Source: an uncultured Paracoccaceae bacterium
Lineage (GTDB): Bacteria; Bacteroidota; Bacteroidia; Flavobacteriales; Flavobacteriaceae
DNA length: 64,000 bases
Assembly (NCBI GenBank): GCA_943788135.1
Contig: CALSPC010000005.1
Location: 1 to 64,000, forward strand
Reading direction: 5' to 3'
Part shown: one piece after another, positions 17,675 through 26,547 of the stretch
How positions within the stretch are numbered: the first letter of the stretch is position 1
Layout: every line of letters starts with the position of its first letter
The notes under the pieces: model-generated
What the model was told of the DNA's origin: nothing
What the model saw: the letters and a program-made list of their open reading frames with translations, nothing else
The model's database searches: none
Program-made: the position numbers and the translations under genes

Positions 17675-18168
17675 GGTTCTACCGTTTTTTTAGGACGATT
17701 TAGAAAAGAGGAGATTAGTAGTAAAATCATCCCAGTAGTTACTGATAAATCCGCGACATTAAAAATCCCCGTTCTAAAGACGCCTCCAAAATCCATAAAT
17801 AAAAAGTCGGTTACCGAGCCATATAAAAAACGATCATAAAGATTTGCAATTCCACCGCCAGCTATAGAAGAAAACCCAACAATTGATAGGCGGTCTAGTG
17901 TTGTATTAGTTAAAACATAATATAAAATAACACCCAAAACAATAACCGGAAGGATTAATAAAAATATAAGCTTCACTGTCGGATTTGAATCGCTACCCAT
18001 ACTTAAAAAGGCACCTGAATTTTCAACATTCATCAACTGCAGTTGTTTTCCTAAAAGTTCAGTTCTAGAGCCCGGAATTACAGTTTCGCGCACAATTCCT
18101 TTTGAAATTTGGTCTAAACCAATATTAAATATAACAAGAATAAGTATTAAAAGAGATCTTATGTTCAT
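17671..18168 (-). CDS. lspA: Lipoprotein signal peptidase (signal peptidase II)
   Basis: A 165-residue inner-membrane aspartyl protease that removes the signal peptide from prolipoproteins. It would process the SusD, GH3 and other lipoproteins seen here. Four membrane helices can be traced. Conserved boxes are NVENSGAFLS, GGGIANLYDR and the two catalytic Asp in GSVTDFLF and FNVADLSVT. Length is typical. The stop codon overlaps that of the convergent amidohydrolase by 4 bases. It is the last gene of a minus-strand run, 5 bases after fabD. Confidence 0.95.
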   Translation of the reverse strand: MNIRSLLILILVIFNIGLDQISKGIVRETVIPGSRTELLGKQLQLMNVENSGAFLSMGSDSNPTVKLIFLLILPVIVLGVILYYVLTNTTLDRLSIVGFSSIAGGGIANLYDRFLYGSVTDFLFMDFGGVFRTGIFNVADLSVTTGMILLLISSFLNRPKKTVEP

Positions 18169-18173
18169 GCTGT

Positions 18174-19061
18174 TTAGTTTTCAAAAGTTGCTGCAGATGT
18201 ATTCATATCTCTGTTTATTTTTTTTACTAAACCTTGAAGTACTTTTCCGGGCCCAACTTCAATAAAATCAGTTGCTCCATCTTGAATCATTTGCTGAACA
18301 GATTGGGTCCATTTTACAGGCGCAGTGAGCTGTGAAATTAAATTCGCTTTAATCTCTGATTCATTTAGAACGGGCATTGCTGTTACATTTTGATAAATAG
18401 GACAACCTGGTGAATGGAATGTGGTGTTTTCTATAGCGGCTGCCAATTCTTCTTTAGCGGGAGCCATTAAGGGTGAATGAAAAGCACCTCCAACAGGGAG
18501 TACAAGTGCACGACGCGCGCCTTTTTCTTTGAGTACATCGCAAGCCAAATGAATGGCATCAACTGCTCCAGAAATCACTAATTGTCCTGGGCAGTTATAG
18601 TTTGCAGCAACAACAACTCCGTCAATTGATTTACATGCGTCTTCCACAATTTCATTTTCTAAACCCAATACGGCAGCCATTGTTCCTTCTGTTAAATCAC
18701 AAGCCTTTTGCATTGCCTGTGCACGTTGAGACACAAGTTTTAGACCGTCTTCAAAACGAAGTGTACCATTAGCAACCAAAGCTGAAAACTCACCCAACGA
18801 ATGGCCTGCAACCATATCCGGTTGAAAGGAATCGCCTAAACTTTTTGCCAAAATCACAGAATGTAAAAATATAGCCGGCTGTGTGACCTTGGTTTCTTTT
18901 AAGTCGTCAATACTCCCTTCAAACATGATGGATGTAATGTCAAATCCTAAAATAGAATTTGCGAGTTCGAAAAGTGATTTTGCTGCAGCTGAATTTTCGT
19001 AGAGTGGCAATCCCATCCCTGTAAATTGAGCACCTTGTCCTGGAAATATGTAGGCTTTCAT
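18174..19061 (-). CDS. fabD: Malonyl-CoA:ACP transacylase
   Basis: A 295-residue FabD that loads malonyl groups onto acyl carrier protein for fatty acid synthesis in the cytoplasm. It shows IFPGQGAQFTGMG at the N-terminus, the nucleophile Ser88 in GHSLGEFSAL and the catalytic His in GGAFHSPLM. Length matches the family. It lies 21 bases after folA and 5 bases before lspA on the same strand, probably co-transcribed. No other fab gene is nearby. Confidence 0.96.
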   Translation of the reverse strand: MKAYIFPGQGAQFTGMGLPLYENSAAAKSLFELANSILGFDITSIMFEGSIDDLKETKVTQPAIFLHSVILAKSLGDSFQPDMVAGHSLGEFSALVANGTLRFEDGLKLVSQRAQAMQKACDLTEGTMAAVLGLENEIVEDACKSIDGVVVAANYNCPGQLVISGAVDAIHLACDVLKEKGARRALVLPVGGAFHSPLMAPAKEELAAAIENTTFHSPGCPIYQNVTAMPVLNESEIKANLISQLTAPVKWTQSVQQMIQDGATDFIEVGPGKVLQGLVKKINRDMNTSAATFEN

Positions 19062-19082
19062 ATGATTTTTTTTAAGTATGTG

Positions 19083-19592
19083 TTAATGTCTTTTGTAAGT
19101 AATGAATGAAAAGTCAAATTTATGTAAATCATCTTTCTCATGAAATATTCTAGTGGTTTCTTCCCAAATAGTTTCACTTAGAATTGGAAAAAATGTATCG
19201 CCTTCAAAGTTGTGGTGTACTCTCGTTAATTCGATTGTATCTACAACGTTTAGGGCTTGTTTATAAATTTCGCCACCACCAATAATGAATGGTTTGCTGT
19301 CATGTTTTGCCTTTTTAATCGCATCTTCTAGAGCGTTCACGACGATGACTCCTTCAGGAGCCTTATAATTGTGCTGCCTTGTAATAACAATATGTGTTCT
19401 GTTGGGTAAGGGCTTCGGAAAACTCTCAAAAGTTTTTCGTCCCATGATAATGCAATGTCCAGAAGTAAGTGCTTTGAACCGTTTCAGATCTGTTTTTAAA
19501 TGCCAAATTAAGTCATTGTCTTTACCAATCACATTGTTTTCAGAGACGGCGACAATAAGCGTGAGATTTGTAGGGTCGTTTGTTGTTTTCAA
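19083..19592 (-). CDS. folA: Dihydrofolate reductase
   Basis: A 169-residue DHFR that regenerates tetrahydrofolate using NADPH. Family motifs are VAVSENNVIGKDNDLIWHL (with the active-site acidic residue in this segment), IIMGRKTFESFP and the NADPH-binding IIGGGEIYKQAL. It follows thyA by 40 bases on the same strand. This is a functional pairing, because ThyA converts methylene-THF to the dihydrofolate that FolA must reduce. Confidence 0.96.
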   Translation of the reverse strand: MKTTNDPTNLTLIVAVSENNVIGKDNDLIWHLKTDLKRFKALTSGHCIIMGRKTFESFPKPLPNRTHIVITRQHNYKAPEGVIVVNALEDAIKKAKHDSKPFIIGGGEIYKQALNVVDTIELTRVHHNFEGDTFFPILSETIWEETTRIFHEKDDLHKFDFSFITYKRH

Positions 19593-19632
19593 TAGAATAA
19601 ATTAGAGCACAAAAGTAAGGGTTTTTATGAAA

Positions 19633-20457
19633 TTAAACCGCAACAGCACCTTTGATATGCGGGTGTGGGTCATAGCCTTCTAGGGTAAAGTCTTCATATG
19701 TGAAGTCAAAAATATTTGTTATCTCAGGATTTAAAGTCATTTTTGGTAGTGGTCGCGGATCTCTACTGAGTTGTGTTTCTACTTGCTCAATATGATTACT
19801 ATATATATGCGCGTCTCCAAAAGTATGAATAAACTCTCCAGCTTCATAGCCGCAAACTTGCGCCATCATCAGAGTTAATAGGGCGTAAGAAGCAATATTA
19901 AAGGGAACGCCTAGAAAGATATCGGCACTACGTTGATACAGCTGACAAGAGAGCTTGCCGTTACTCACATAAAACTGAAAAAAGGCATGACACGGTGGAA
20001 GTGCGGCTTTATTGTTGGCTACATTTTCACTAAACGATTTTGAGGTATCGGGCAGAACAGATGGGTTCCAAGCAGATACTAACATGCGGCGGCTGTTAGG
20101 ATTTGTTTTTAAGGTTTCAATAACTTCTGAAATTTGGTCAATTTCATCACTGTTCCAGTTGCGCCATTGATGCCCGTAAACTGGTCCAAGATCTCCGTTT
20201 TCGTCCGCCCAAGCATTCCATATTTTAACGCCATTTTCGGTGAGGTAATCCGTATTTGTATCGCCTTTTAAAAACCATAACAATTCATAAATAATAGATT
20301 TGAGGTGGAGTTTTTTGGTGGTCACCATCGGAAAACCTTCACTAAGATCGAAACGCATTTGGTGTCCAAATACACTTTTAGTGCCTGTTCCGGTACGGTC
20401 TCCTTTTTCATTTCCATTGTCTAACACATGGGATACAAGGTCTAAATATTGTTTCAT
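19633..20457 (-). CDS. thyA: Thymidylate synthase
   Basis: A 274-residue ThyA that methylates dUMP to dTMP with methylene-tetrahydrofolate. Key motifs are the catalytic Cys in [32 protein letters not shown] and the dUMP/folate-binding [12 protein letters not shown]. The C-terminus ends in a Val, as usual. Length is close to the short bacterial form. The gene begins a thyA-folA-fabD-lspA run and is separated from the upstream transporter by a strong terminator. Confidence 0.97.
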   Translation of the reverse strand: MKQYLDLVSHVLDNGNEKGDRTGTGTKSVFGHQMRFDLSEGFPMVTTKKLHLKSIIYELLWFLKGDTNTDYLTENGVKIWNAWADENGDLGPVYGHQWRNWNSDEIDQISEVIETLKTNPNSRRMLVSAWNPSVLPDTSKSFSENVANNKAALPPCHAFFQFYVSNGKLSCQLYQRSADIFLGVPFNIASYALLTLMMAQVCGYEAGEFIHTFGDAHIYSNHIEQVETQLSRDPRPLPKMTLNPEITNIFDFTYEDFTLEGYDPHPHIKGAVAV

Positions 20458-20483
20458 TTTAGTGTGGTTTTATAAAGTTAAAA

Positions 20484-20519
20484 ATAAAAAAAGCTTCAAT
20501 CTTAAAGAAATTGAAGCTT
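20484..20519 (-). terminator. Hairpin terminator after the nucleoside transporter gene
   Basis: Arms AAGCTTCAAT (20491-20500) and its complement (20510-20519) form a 10-bp stem. Read on the minus strand it is followed by a run of seven Ts, 28 bases past the transporter stop codon. Confidence 0.8.
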
Positions 20520-20546
20520 GTAATAATTTTAAAAGTTATTAACTAT

Positions 20547-21944
20547 TTAGCCAATAATTGCACCGGCGATCGTCGCCGATAGAAGGGAAGCAATAGTACC
20601 TCCAATAAGTGCTTTAATTCCAAACTCAGAAAGTGTTTTTCGTTGCCCAGGAGCTAAAGACCCTATTCCTCCAATTTGAATTCCTATCGATGCAAAATTG
20701 GCAAATCCACAAAGCATATATGTCGCCATAATAACAGATTTTTCATATTTTAAATGTAATAGGTTTAGAGGGTTTTTCAAATCTGCTAACTGAATGTAGC
20801 CGACAAATTCACTTGCCGCAAGTTTTATGCCTAGGAGTTGCCCCATAAGCGCAACATCTTCTTTAGCAATTCCAATCAACCACATAAGCGGCGCAAAGGC
20901 GTATCCCAAAATAAACTCTAGAGAAAATCGTTTGTACGAAGTGTTAGAAGCGACCCAATCGTTTAAGGTTGTAAAGTCACCAATCCAGCCTAGCATCCCA
21001 TTTATCATTGCAATAAAAGCCAAAAAAACTAAGAGCATAGCACCAATGTTAAGCGCTAACTTTAAGCCCTCTGTAGTTCCGTTTGCAATAGATTCTAAAA
21101 TATTTGAACCAATTTTTTCATTTGAAATATGAATTTCATTTTCAATAGTTTCAACTTGAGGATAGAGTATTTTTGAGATGACAATTGCTCCTGGTGCAGC
21201 CATGACAGAAGCCGTTAATAAATGTTTTGCATAGAACAATCGCAACGCTTCATCTTCACCACCAAGAAATCCAATGTAAGCAGCCAAAACACCACCAGCA
21301 ACGGTTGCCATACCACCAATCATAACTAATAATATCTCAGATCGATTCATTTTTTCCAAATAAGCCTTAATCATTAAAGGCGATTCGGTTTGTCCTAAAA
21401 ATATATTACCTGCAACACTTAGACTTTCTGCTCCAGAAACTTGTAGTAGTTTACTTAATAGCCACGCCAATCCTTTAACGACGCGTTGAATTATGCCTAA
21501 ATAAAATAAGACTGATGTTAAGGCAGAAAAGAAAATAACTGTTGGCAAAATTGATATGGCGAAAGTCACTAAAGGGGCCTCAATCTCACCTGTAGAGAAA
21601 GCAGCAAACAGAAACTTAGTCCCTTCCATTGTAAAGTCTAATACCGCAATGAAGAGACTGCCTACCCATTCAAAAAAGGATTGAACAAAAGAAACTTTCA
21701 GTACGCCTATCGCTAAAATAATTTGAGCGCTTAAGCCAAGTCCTACTGTTCTCCAGTTAATCGCTTTTCGGTTAGCACTTAAAAGGTAAGAAAGGAGAAC
21801 TAACACAACCATACCTAAAACACCTCTTAGAAGGCTGTTCAGTGTAAATCCTTGACTTGATATGATTTCTGAAGTTGATTCCTGCGCAAAAATCGACTGA
21901 ATATTTGTAAATATGACAAATATAATTAGCATTATTTTTTTCAT
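20547..21944 (-). CDS. NupC-type concentrative nucleoside transporter
   Basis: A 465-residue inner-membrane transporter of the CNT/NupC family, importing nucleosides by cation symport. After a signal-like N-terminus there are about ten membrane helices. Diagnostic motifs are GNIFLGQTESPLMIKAYL (the family GQTE box), GGMATVAGGVLAAYI, and near the C-terminus MLCGFANFASIGIQIGGIG. It follows the bifunctional-nuclease-type gene by 11 bases and is closed by a terminator. Nearby thyA and a deoxynucleoside kinase at 30.7 kb suggest general nucleotide salvage, not a tight operon link. Confidence 0.93.
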   Translation of the reverse strand: MKKIMLIIFVIFTNIQSIFAQESTSEIISSQGFTLNSLLRGVLGMVVLVLLSYLLSANRKAINWRTVGLGLSAQIILAIGVLKVSFVQSFFEWVGSLFIAVLDFTMEGTKFLFAAFSTGEIEAPLVTFAISILPTVIFFSALTSVLFYLGIIQRVVKGLAWLLSKLLQVSGAESLSVAGNIFLGQTESPLMIKAYLEKMNRSEILLVMIGGMATVAGGVLAAYIGFLGGEDEALRLFYAKHLLTASVMAAPGAIVISKILYPQVETIENEIHISNEKIGSNILESIANGTTEGLKLALNIGAMLLVFLAFIAMINGMLGWIGDFTTLNDWVASNTSYKRFSLEFILGYAFAPLMWLIGIAKEDVALMGQLLGIKLAASEFVGYIQLADLKNPLNLLHLKYEKSVIMATYMLCGFANFASIGIQIGGIGSLAPGQRKTLSEFGIKALIGGTIASLLSATIAGAIIG

Positions 21945-21955
21945 GTGAACAGTTG

Positions 21956-22576
21956 TTATCTTTTAGAGATTTCGTCCCTTAATTTAGCAGCAGTTTCATA
22001 ATCTTCATTTGCTACTGCTTTTTTTAATAATTTTTGTAATTCATCAATGGATTTGGGTTGATTTTTTTCGTTGGAAGGTTCAGCTTCTTCAGTTTCAAAG
22101 TCTAAATCCTCAAAAAGTAGGGCGTCTTCTGTCAGTTCTGTGTTATCGTCTTTTTTGGGATCGGTCTTGAGTATGATCCCAGCTTTTTCTAAGATATTTC
22201 TATAAGTGAAAATGGGTGCAGAAAATCGTAATGCCAATGCAATAGCATCGCTAGTTCTGGCATCGACAACTTCTTCAACCCCCTCGCGTTCACAAATAAT
22301 CGAGGCATAAAAAACACCATCAACGAGTTTGTGAATGATGACTTGTTTTACAACAATATCAAAACGGTCCGAAAAATTCTTAAAGAGATCGTGCGTTAAA
22401 GGTCTTGGGGGCTGAATGTCTTTTTCTAAAGCGATAGCAATAGATTGTGCCTCGAAAGCTCCAATGACAATTGGAAGTTTTCGTTGCCCATCGACCTCAC
22501 TCAAAATCAAAGCATATGCACCGCTCTGCGTTTGACTGTATGAAATACCTTTTATGTTGAGACGAACTAAACTCAT
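21956..22576 (-). CDS. Bifunctional-nuclease (DUF151) protein with C-terminal UVR motif
   Basis: A 206-residue protein. Residues of about 1-140 form a DUF151/BFN domain (IVIGAFEAQSIAIALE, RTSDAIALALRFSAPIF), a family whose plant members have nuclease activity. The last 35 residues are a UVR motif (IDELQKLLKKAVANEDYETA, then AKLRDEISKR) of the kind that mediates protein contacts in UvrB/UvrC and Clp regulators. A linker rich in Asp and Glu joins them. Function in bacteria is poorly known. It precedes the nucleoside transporter by 11 bases, so it could link nucleic acid turnover and nucleoside handling, which is speculative. Confidence 0.88.
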   Translation of the reverse strand: MSLVRLNIKGISYSQTQSGAYALILSEVDGQRKLPIVIGAFEAQSIAIALEKDIQPPRPLTHDLFKNFSDRFDIVVKQVIIHKLVDGVFYASIICEREGVEEVVDARTSDAIALALRFSAPIFTYRNILEKAGIILKTDPKKDDNTELTEDALLFEDLDFETEEAEPSNEKNQPKSIDELQKLLKKAVANEDYETAAKLRDEISKR

Positions 22577-22690
22577 AAGTTATAACACAAAGAACAGTTT
22601 AAATTCGTAAAATACCAAACCCTTTACAAATAACTTTTAGGATTAAACACGAACCAACACGACTTTGAGTCGTGCTGTAAGTTAAGTGAT

Positions 22691-23647
22691 TTATGCATTT
22701 TGGGCTTTGAAAACCTTTAGTTTTTCAATTAATTCAGGGACAACGTCAAAGGCATCACCAACGATTCCGTAATCGGCAGCTTTGAAAAAAGGCGCCTCAG
22801 GGTCGGTATTAATGACCACTTTAATTTTGGAGGAATTGATTCCTGCTAAATGCTGAATAGCTCCAGAAATACCAATGGCAATATATAAATTTGTAGCGAC
22901 AGGTTTTCCGGTCTGACCAACATGTTCGCTATGTGGTCTCCATCCTAAATCAGAGACGGGTTTAGAGCAAGCTGTTGCCGCGCCAAGAACGTCTGCCAAG
23001 TCTTCAATTAGACCCCAGTTTTCAGGGCCTTTTAAGCCACGACCTGCAGAAACAACTATATCTGCATCTGCAATAGTTACTTTGTCACTCGCTTTGTCAA
23101 CAGAAGTAACTTTCGTTGAAGAGGGGGCTATACTTGGCGAAAAATTTTCTAGTTGTGCAGTAGTTTTGTTTTCCACTAAACCAAATGAATTATTAGAGAC
23201 CCCAACAATTTTTATAGCGGTTGAGATTTCTGTATTACAAAAGGCTTTATTTGTAAAAGCAGAGCGTTTTACAACAAAAGGCTCTAAGCTCGAAGGCGCT
23301 GCAACAACGTTTGATGCATAACCAGCTTTTAAGCCAACTGACAAAAGTGGCGCAATGTAGCGACTATCGGCACTTGAACTTAAAACAACAACAGATGCGA
23401 CTTCCTTTTCTGCAGCTTGTTTAATGATATCAGCATATATTTTTGCATTAAAGTCTGCTACAGAATTTGTATTTAACACCTTTTCAACGCCATAAGCACC
23501 TAACTCAGATGCATCTTCGGTATTGAAGGTCAATGCTACTAAAGAGGAACCCATAGCATCTGCTACGGCCTTTCCATAAGAAGCGGCTTCAAAAGCTGCT
23601 TTTTTAAATTTTCCTTGTTCGGATTCTATATATACTAAAACGGACAT
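22691..23647 (-). CDS. etfA: Electron transfer flavoprotein alpha subunit
   Basis: A 318-residue ETF alpha subunit, partner of EtfB; the heterodimer carries FAD and passes electrons from acyl-CoA dehydrogenases to the quinone pool. The C-terminal FAD domain is clear: VSAGRGLKGPENWGLIEDLA, GWRPHSEHVGQTGKPVATNL, YIAIGISGAIQHLAG and INTDPEAPFF. It follows etfB by 20 bases. The 114-bp gap after it contains a short hairpin (22658-22674) without a T-run. Confidence 0.96.
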   Translation of the reverse strand: MSVLVYIESEQGKFKKAAFEAASYGKAVADAMGSSLVALTFNTEDASELGAYGVEKVLNTNSVADFNAKIYADIIKQAAEKEVASVVVLSSSADSRYIAPLLSVGLKAGYASNVVAAPSSLEPFVVKRSAFTNKAFCNTEISTAIKIVGVSNNSFGLVENKTTAQLENFSPSIAPSSTKVTSVDKASDKVTIADADIVVSAGRGLKGPENWGLIEDLADVLGAATACSKPVSDLGWRPHSEHVGQTGKPVATNLYIAIGISGAIQHLAGINSSKIKVVINTDPEAPFFKAADYGIVGDAFDVVPELIEKLKVFKAQNA

Positions 23648-23667
23648 GTTTCTTATTTTAAAATTAA

Positions 23668-24414
23668 TTAAATAACTTTTGCTTCATTATGAAGAAGGTT
23701 GATGAGTTCATCGATGTTTTCGGCATCCACTAATTTGACAGCGCCACGAGGGGCTGGTTTTTCGAAAGCTACAGCTTGTGTTTTTGAGGCTTCTGCAGTA
23801 GGATTTACCACAGTAAGCGGTTTTTTTCGCGCCATCATAATTCCTCTCATGTTTGGAATTCTTAGGTCGCTTTCTTCGACCAATCCTTTTTGTCCACCAA
23901 TTACTAGTGGTAAAACAGTTGAGATGGTTTCTTTACCGCCATCAATTTCGCGGACTGCAGTAGCAGTTGTCCCGTCGATCTCTAAGCTTATGCAATTTGT
24001 TACAAAGTTGGCATCGATCATTGCAGCAAGCATCCCTGGCACCATACCCCCATTATAATCAATGGATTCACGACCAGCTATGATAAGGTCATAGGCTCCT
24101 TCTTTTGCAGCGGTAGCTAAATAGGTGGCAACCGTATGGCCATCTGTGGCTTCAGCATTGATACGAATTGCTGCATCTGCGCCAATGGCAAGAGCTTTAC
24201 GAAGAGTGGGCTCAGTTTCTGCTCCGCCAACACTGATGACATCTACAGTGGCGTTTTGTTTTTCTTTGAACCACATTGCTCGTGTCAGACCAAATTCATC
24301 ATTTGGATTAATCACAAACTGTACGCCGCTGGTGTCAAACTTTGTATCTCCTTCGGTAAAATTTATTTTAGAAGTCGTGTCAGGAACATGACTTATACAG
24401 ACTAATAGTTTCAT
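23668..24414 (-). CDS. etfB: Electron transfer flavoprotein beta subunit
   Basis: A 248-residue ETF beta subunit. Motifs are the N-terminal KLLVCISHVPDT, AREGAYDLIIAGRESIDYN-like nucleotide-binding segment (in fact TAAKEGAYDLIIAGRESI), and LPLVIGGQKGLVEESDLRIP. Start ATG 24414 is preferred because it begins directly at the conserved first strand; the longer frame to 24441 adds nine unrelated residues and would run into the promoter element. It is first of the etfBA pair, divergent from pdhB across a 28-bp palindrome. Confidence 0.95.
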   Translation of the reverse strand: MKLLVCISHVPDTTSKINFTEGDTKFDTSGVQFVINPNDEFGLTRAMWFKEKQNATVDVISVGGAETEPTLRKALAIGADAAIRINAEATDGHTVATYLATAAKEGAYDLIIAGRESIDYNGGMVPGMLAAMIDANFVTNCISLEIDGTTATAVREIDGGKETISTVLPLVIGGQKGLVEESDLRIPNMRGIMMARKKPLTVVNPTAEASKTQAVAFEKPAPRGAVKLVDAENIDELINLLHNEAKVI

Positions 24415-24440
24415 TTGTTCGTTATGATTTAAGTAGAGCA

Positions 24441-24448
24441 CGAAAGTA
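24441..24448 (-). promoter_or_regulatory. -7 promoter element (TACTTTCG) for etfBA
   Basis: On the minus strand TACTTTCG matches TAnnTTTG at all specified positions but one, 27 bases before the etfB start. Its -33 region would fall inside the palindrome at 24462-24489. Confidence 0.4.
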
Positions 24449-24461
24449 AATAAAAAACTTT

Positions 24462-24489
24462 AAATTTCCTATGCATGCATAGGAAATTT
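24462..24489. promoter_or_regulatory. 28-bp perfect palindrome between etfBA and pdhB (candidate operator)
   Basis: The half-site AAATTTCCTATGCA is followed immediately by its exact reverse complement, giving 14-bp arms with no loop. It lies in the divergent intergenic region, overlaps the expected -33 region of the etfB promoter and sits just upstream of the pdhB -33. A loopless dyad in this place is typical of a dimeric (TetR or MarR type) repressor site. No regulator gene is adjacent. Confidence 0.75.
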
Positions 24490-24499
24490 TAATGAATTC

Positions 24500-24533
24500 T
24501 TGTAATTATAATTGAGTATTATTCTTATTTTTG
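24500..24533 (+). promoter_or_regulatory. Promoter of pdhB (TTG, 23-base gap, TATTTTTG)
   Basis: A -33 TTG at 24500-24502 and a -7 TATTTTTG at 24526-24533 fit the Bacteroidota promoter layout at the long end of the usual spacing. The start codon follows 20 bases later. Confidence 0.5.
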
Positions 24534-24553
24534 TGCCTCATAAAATTCAATTA

Positions 24554-25531
24554 ATGAAAACAATTCAGTTTAGAGAAGCAATATGTGAAGCGATGAGTGA
24601 AGAAATGCGTCGCGATGAAAGCATTTATTTAATGGGTGAAGAAGTTGCCGAGTATAATGGCGCTTACAAAGCTTCAAAAGGAATGTTAGATGAATTTGGC
24701 ACTAAGCGGGTTATCGATACACCTATTGCTGAGTTAGGATTTTCAGGGATTGCAGTTGGGTCAACTATGACTGGAAATCGTCCCATTGTTGAATTTATGA
24801 CCTTTAACTTTTCTTTGGTTGGTATCGATCAAATTATAAATAATGCGGCCAAAATCAGACAAATGTCAGGTGGGCAGTTTAAGTGTCCAATTGTTTTCAG
24901 AGGTCCAACAGGGTCTGCAGGTCAGTTGGGAGCAACACATTCACAAGCTTTTGAAAACTGGTTTGCAAATTGCCCAGGACTTAAGGTAATCGTGCCTTCC
25001 AATCCATACGATGCAAAAGGATTATTAAAAGCTGCTATCCGCGATGACGACCCCGTTATTTTTATGGAAAGTGAACAAATGTACGGCGATAAAGGAGAAG
25101 TTCCAGAAGGAGAATATATCCTTCCGATTGGCGTAGCTGAGATCAAACGCGAAGGAACCGACGTGACTATTGTGTCTTTTGGTAAAATTATCAAAGAAGC
25201 TTATGTTGCTGCCGAGACCTTAGCTAAAGAGGGCATTTCTTGTGAAATTATTGACTTAAGAACCGTACGACCATTAGATATTAATACAATTTTAGAGTCT
25301 GTTAAAAAAACAAACCGTTTGGTAATTCTTGAAGAAGCATGGCCATTTGGAAATGTATCAACAGAAATTACATATCAAGTTCAAGAGAAAGCTTTCGATT
25401 TCTTGGATGCCCCAATTATCAAAATCAACACAGCAGATACTCCTGCACCATACTCACCAGTCTTACTAAAAGAGTGGTTGCCCAATAATGAGGATGTTGT
25501 AAAGGCAGTAAAAAAGGTTTTATACAAGTAA
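24554..25531 (+). CDS. pdhB: Pyruvate dehydrogenase E1 component, beta subunit
   Basis: A 325-residue E1-beta subunit of the pyruvate (or related 2-oxo acid) dehydrogenase complex. Motifs are FREAICEAMSEEM at the N-terminus, GEEVAEYNGAYKASKGM, GSAGQLGATHSQAFENWF and the C-terminal transketolase domain (LRTVRPLDINTILES, EEAWPFGN, PAPYSPVLLKEWLP). Start ATG 24554 is chosen because the frame from 24512 would begin inside the promoter element. E1-alpha and E2 are not in the window; separate placement of pdhB is inferred to be normal for this lineage. It could serve a branched-chain complex instead, but the sequence reads as PdhB. Confidence 0.92.
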   Translation: MKTIQFREAICEAMSEEMRRDESIYLMGEEVAEYNGAYKASKGMLDEFGTKRVIDTPIAELGFSGIAVGSTMTGNRPIVEFMTFNFSLVGIDQIINNAAKIRQMSGGQFKCPIVFRGPTGSAGQLGATHSQAFENWFANCPGLKVIVPSNPYDAKGLLKAAIRDDDPVIFMESEQMYGDKGEVPEGEYILPIGVAEIKREGTDVTIVSFGKIIKEAYVAAETLAKEGISCEIIDLRTVRPLDINTILESVKKTNRLVILEEAWPFGNVSTEITYQVQEKAFDFLDAPIIKINTADTPAPYSPVLLKEWLPNNEDVVKAVKKVLYK

Positions 25532-25578
25532 AATTTGTATAATCTATAGTGTTTTAAGTTGTGGATGACGTATAAAAT

Positions 25579-26547
25579 ATGAGATACTATCTATTATTTT
25601 TAGTGTTGATTTTATCAATACCTAGCTCAGCACAAACGAAAGTTAGTGGCACTGTCTATGACCAAGACAAGCAACCAGTTGCATTTGCAAATGTTCTTTT
25701 CAAGGGCTCTTCTGAAGGTGTTATTTCTGATATAGATGGTCGTTTTACACTCCAATCAGAAAACAATCATTCTTCAATAGTTGTGTCTTTTGTTGGATTT
25801 GAAACAACCGAGCTAAAACTTAAAAATCAAAATACTAGGGCACTTGAAATTGTGTTGCAAACTGGTTTTGAGCTCGATGAGGTCTTAATTGTCAACCGGC
25901 CAAAAAAACGCCTAAAAAAGAAAGAAAACCCTGCCTATAGAATATTGAAAGGGATTTGGGCAAATAGCAAAAAAAACGGACTTAAGCTCGTAGAAACGTA
26001 CGCCTACAAAAAATACACATCCACTGAAGTTGGTCTTAATAATATGGACCAAGCGTTTTTAAAAACACTTCTCAAAGAAGATTACGACTCTGTCATTTCA
26101 ATTATTAAACAAGACAAACGCAATAAAAAATTCTATGTTCCGATTTATTTAAATGAAAAATTAGAAACGGTTTATGGCGATAATACCTTAGATAAGTCCC
26201 TGCAACTGATTCAAGCAGAAAAAGAGGTTGGTATCCAGCAAGATGGATTTGTATTTGATCAGATTAGTAATATTTTCCAAAAAATGAATATCTATGGGAA
26301 CAGCATTCAGCTTTTAAATAAGTCGTTTGTAAGCCCTTTATCTTCGGAGGGGTTTGGATCCTATGATTATGTATTACAAGACAGTATTGTGTCAAATTCT
26401 AGAACTAAATACAGAATCTATTTTTTTCCGCGAAGAGAAGGAGATTTAGTATTTGAAGGCAACTTTGTAGTAACCGACAGTATCTATCGCTATAAACTCT
26501 GTAAGCATGCGTGTCAATCCCAAAATCAACTTAAACCTTGTACGTAA
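25579..26547 (+). pseudogene. DUF5686-type protein, N-terminal part (frameshifted gene)
   Basis: This frame encodes a signal peptide (ending PSSAQ), a carboxypeptidase-like regulatory domain (ISDIDGRFTLQSE, VSFVGFETTEL) and the first part of a DUF5686-like envelope protein, up to FVVTDSIY. After that the frame drifts into an unrelated tail and stops at 26547. Removing one base near 26488 (an extra C after TAT) restores a continuous reading of DSIY-AINSVSMRVNPKINL into the next frame, so the two parts belong to one gene of about 833 codons. It may be a true mutation or a sequencing error. It lies 47 bases after pdhB. Confidence 0.8.

Noticed and set aside
22658-22674. Hairpin CACGACT/AGTCGTG between etfA and the nuclease-type gene
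   Set aside because: Stable stem but no T-run on either strand, so I could not call it a terminator.
26480-26510. Programmed ribosomal frameshift in the DUF5686 gene
   Set aside because: No slippery heptamer, stop codon or stimulatory structure at the shift site; a simple one-base insertion explains it better.
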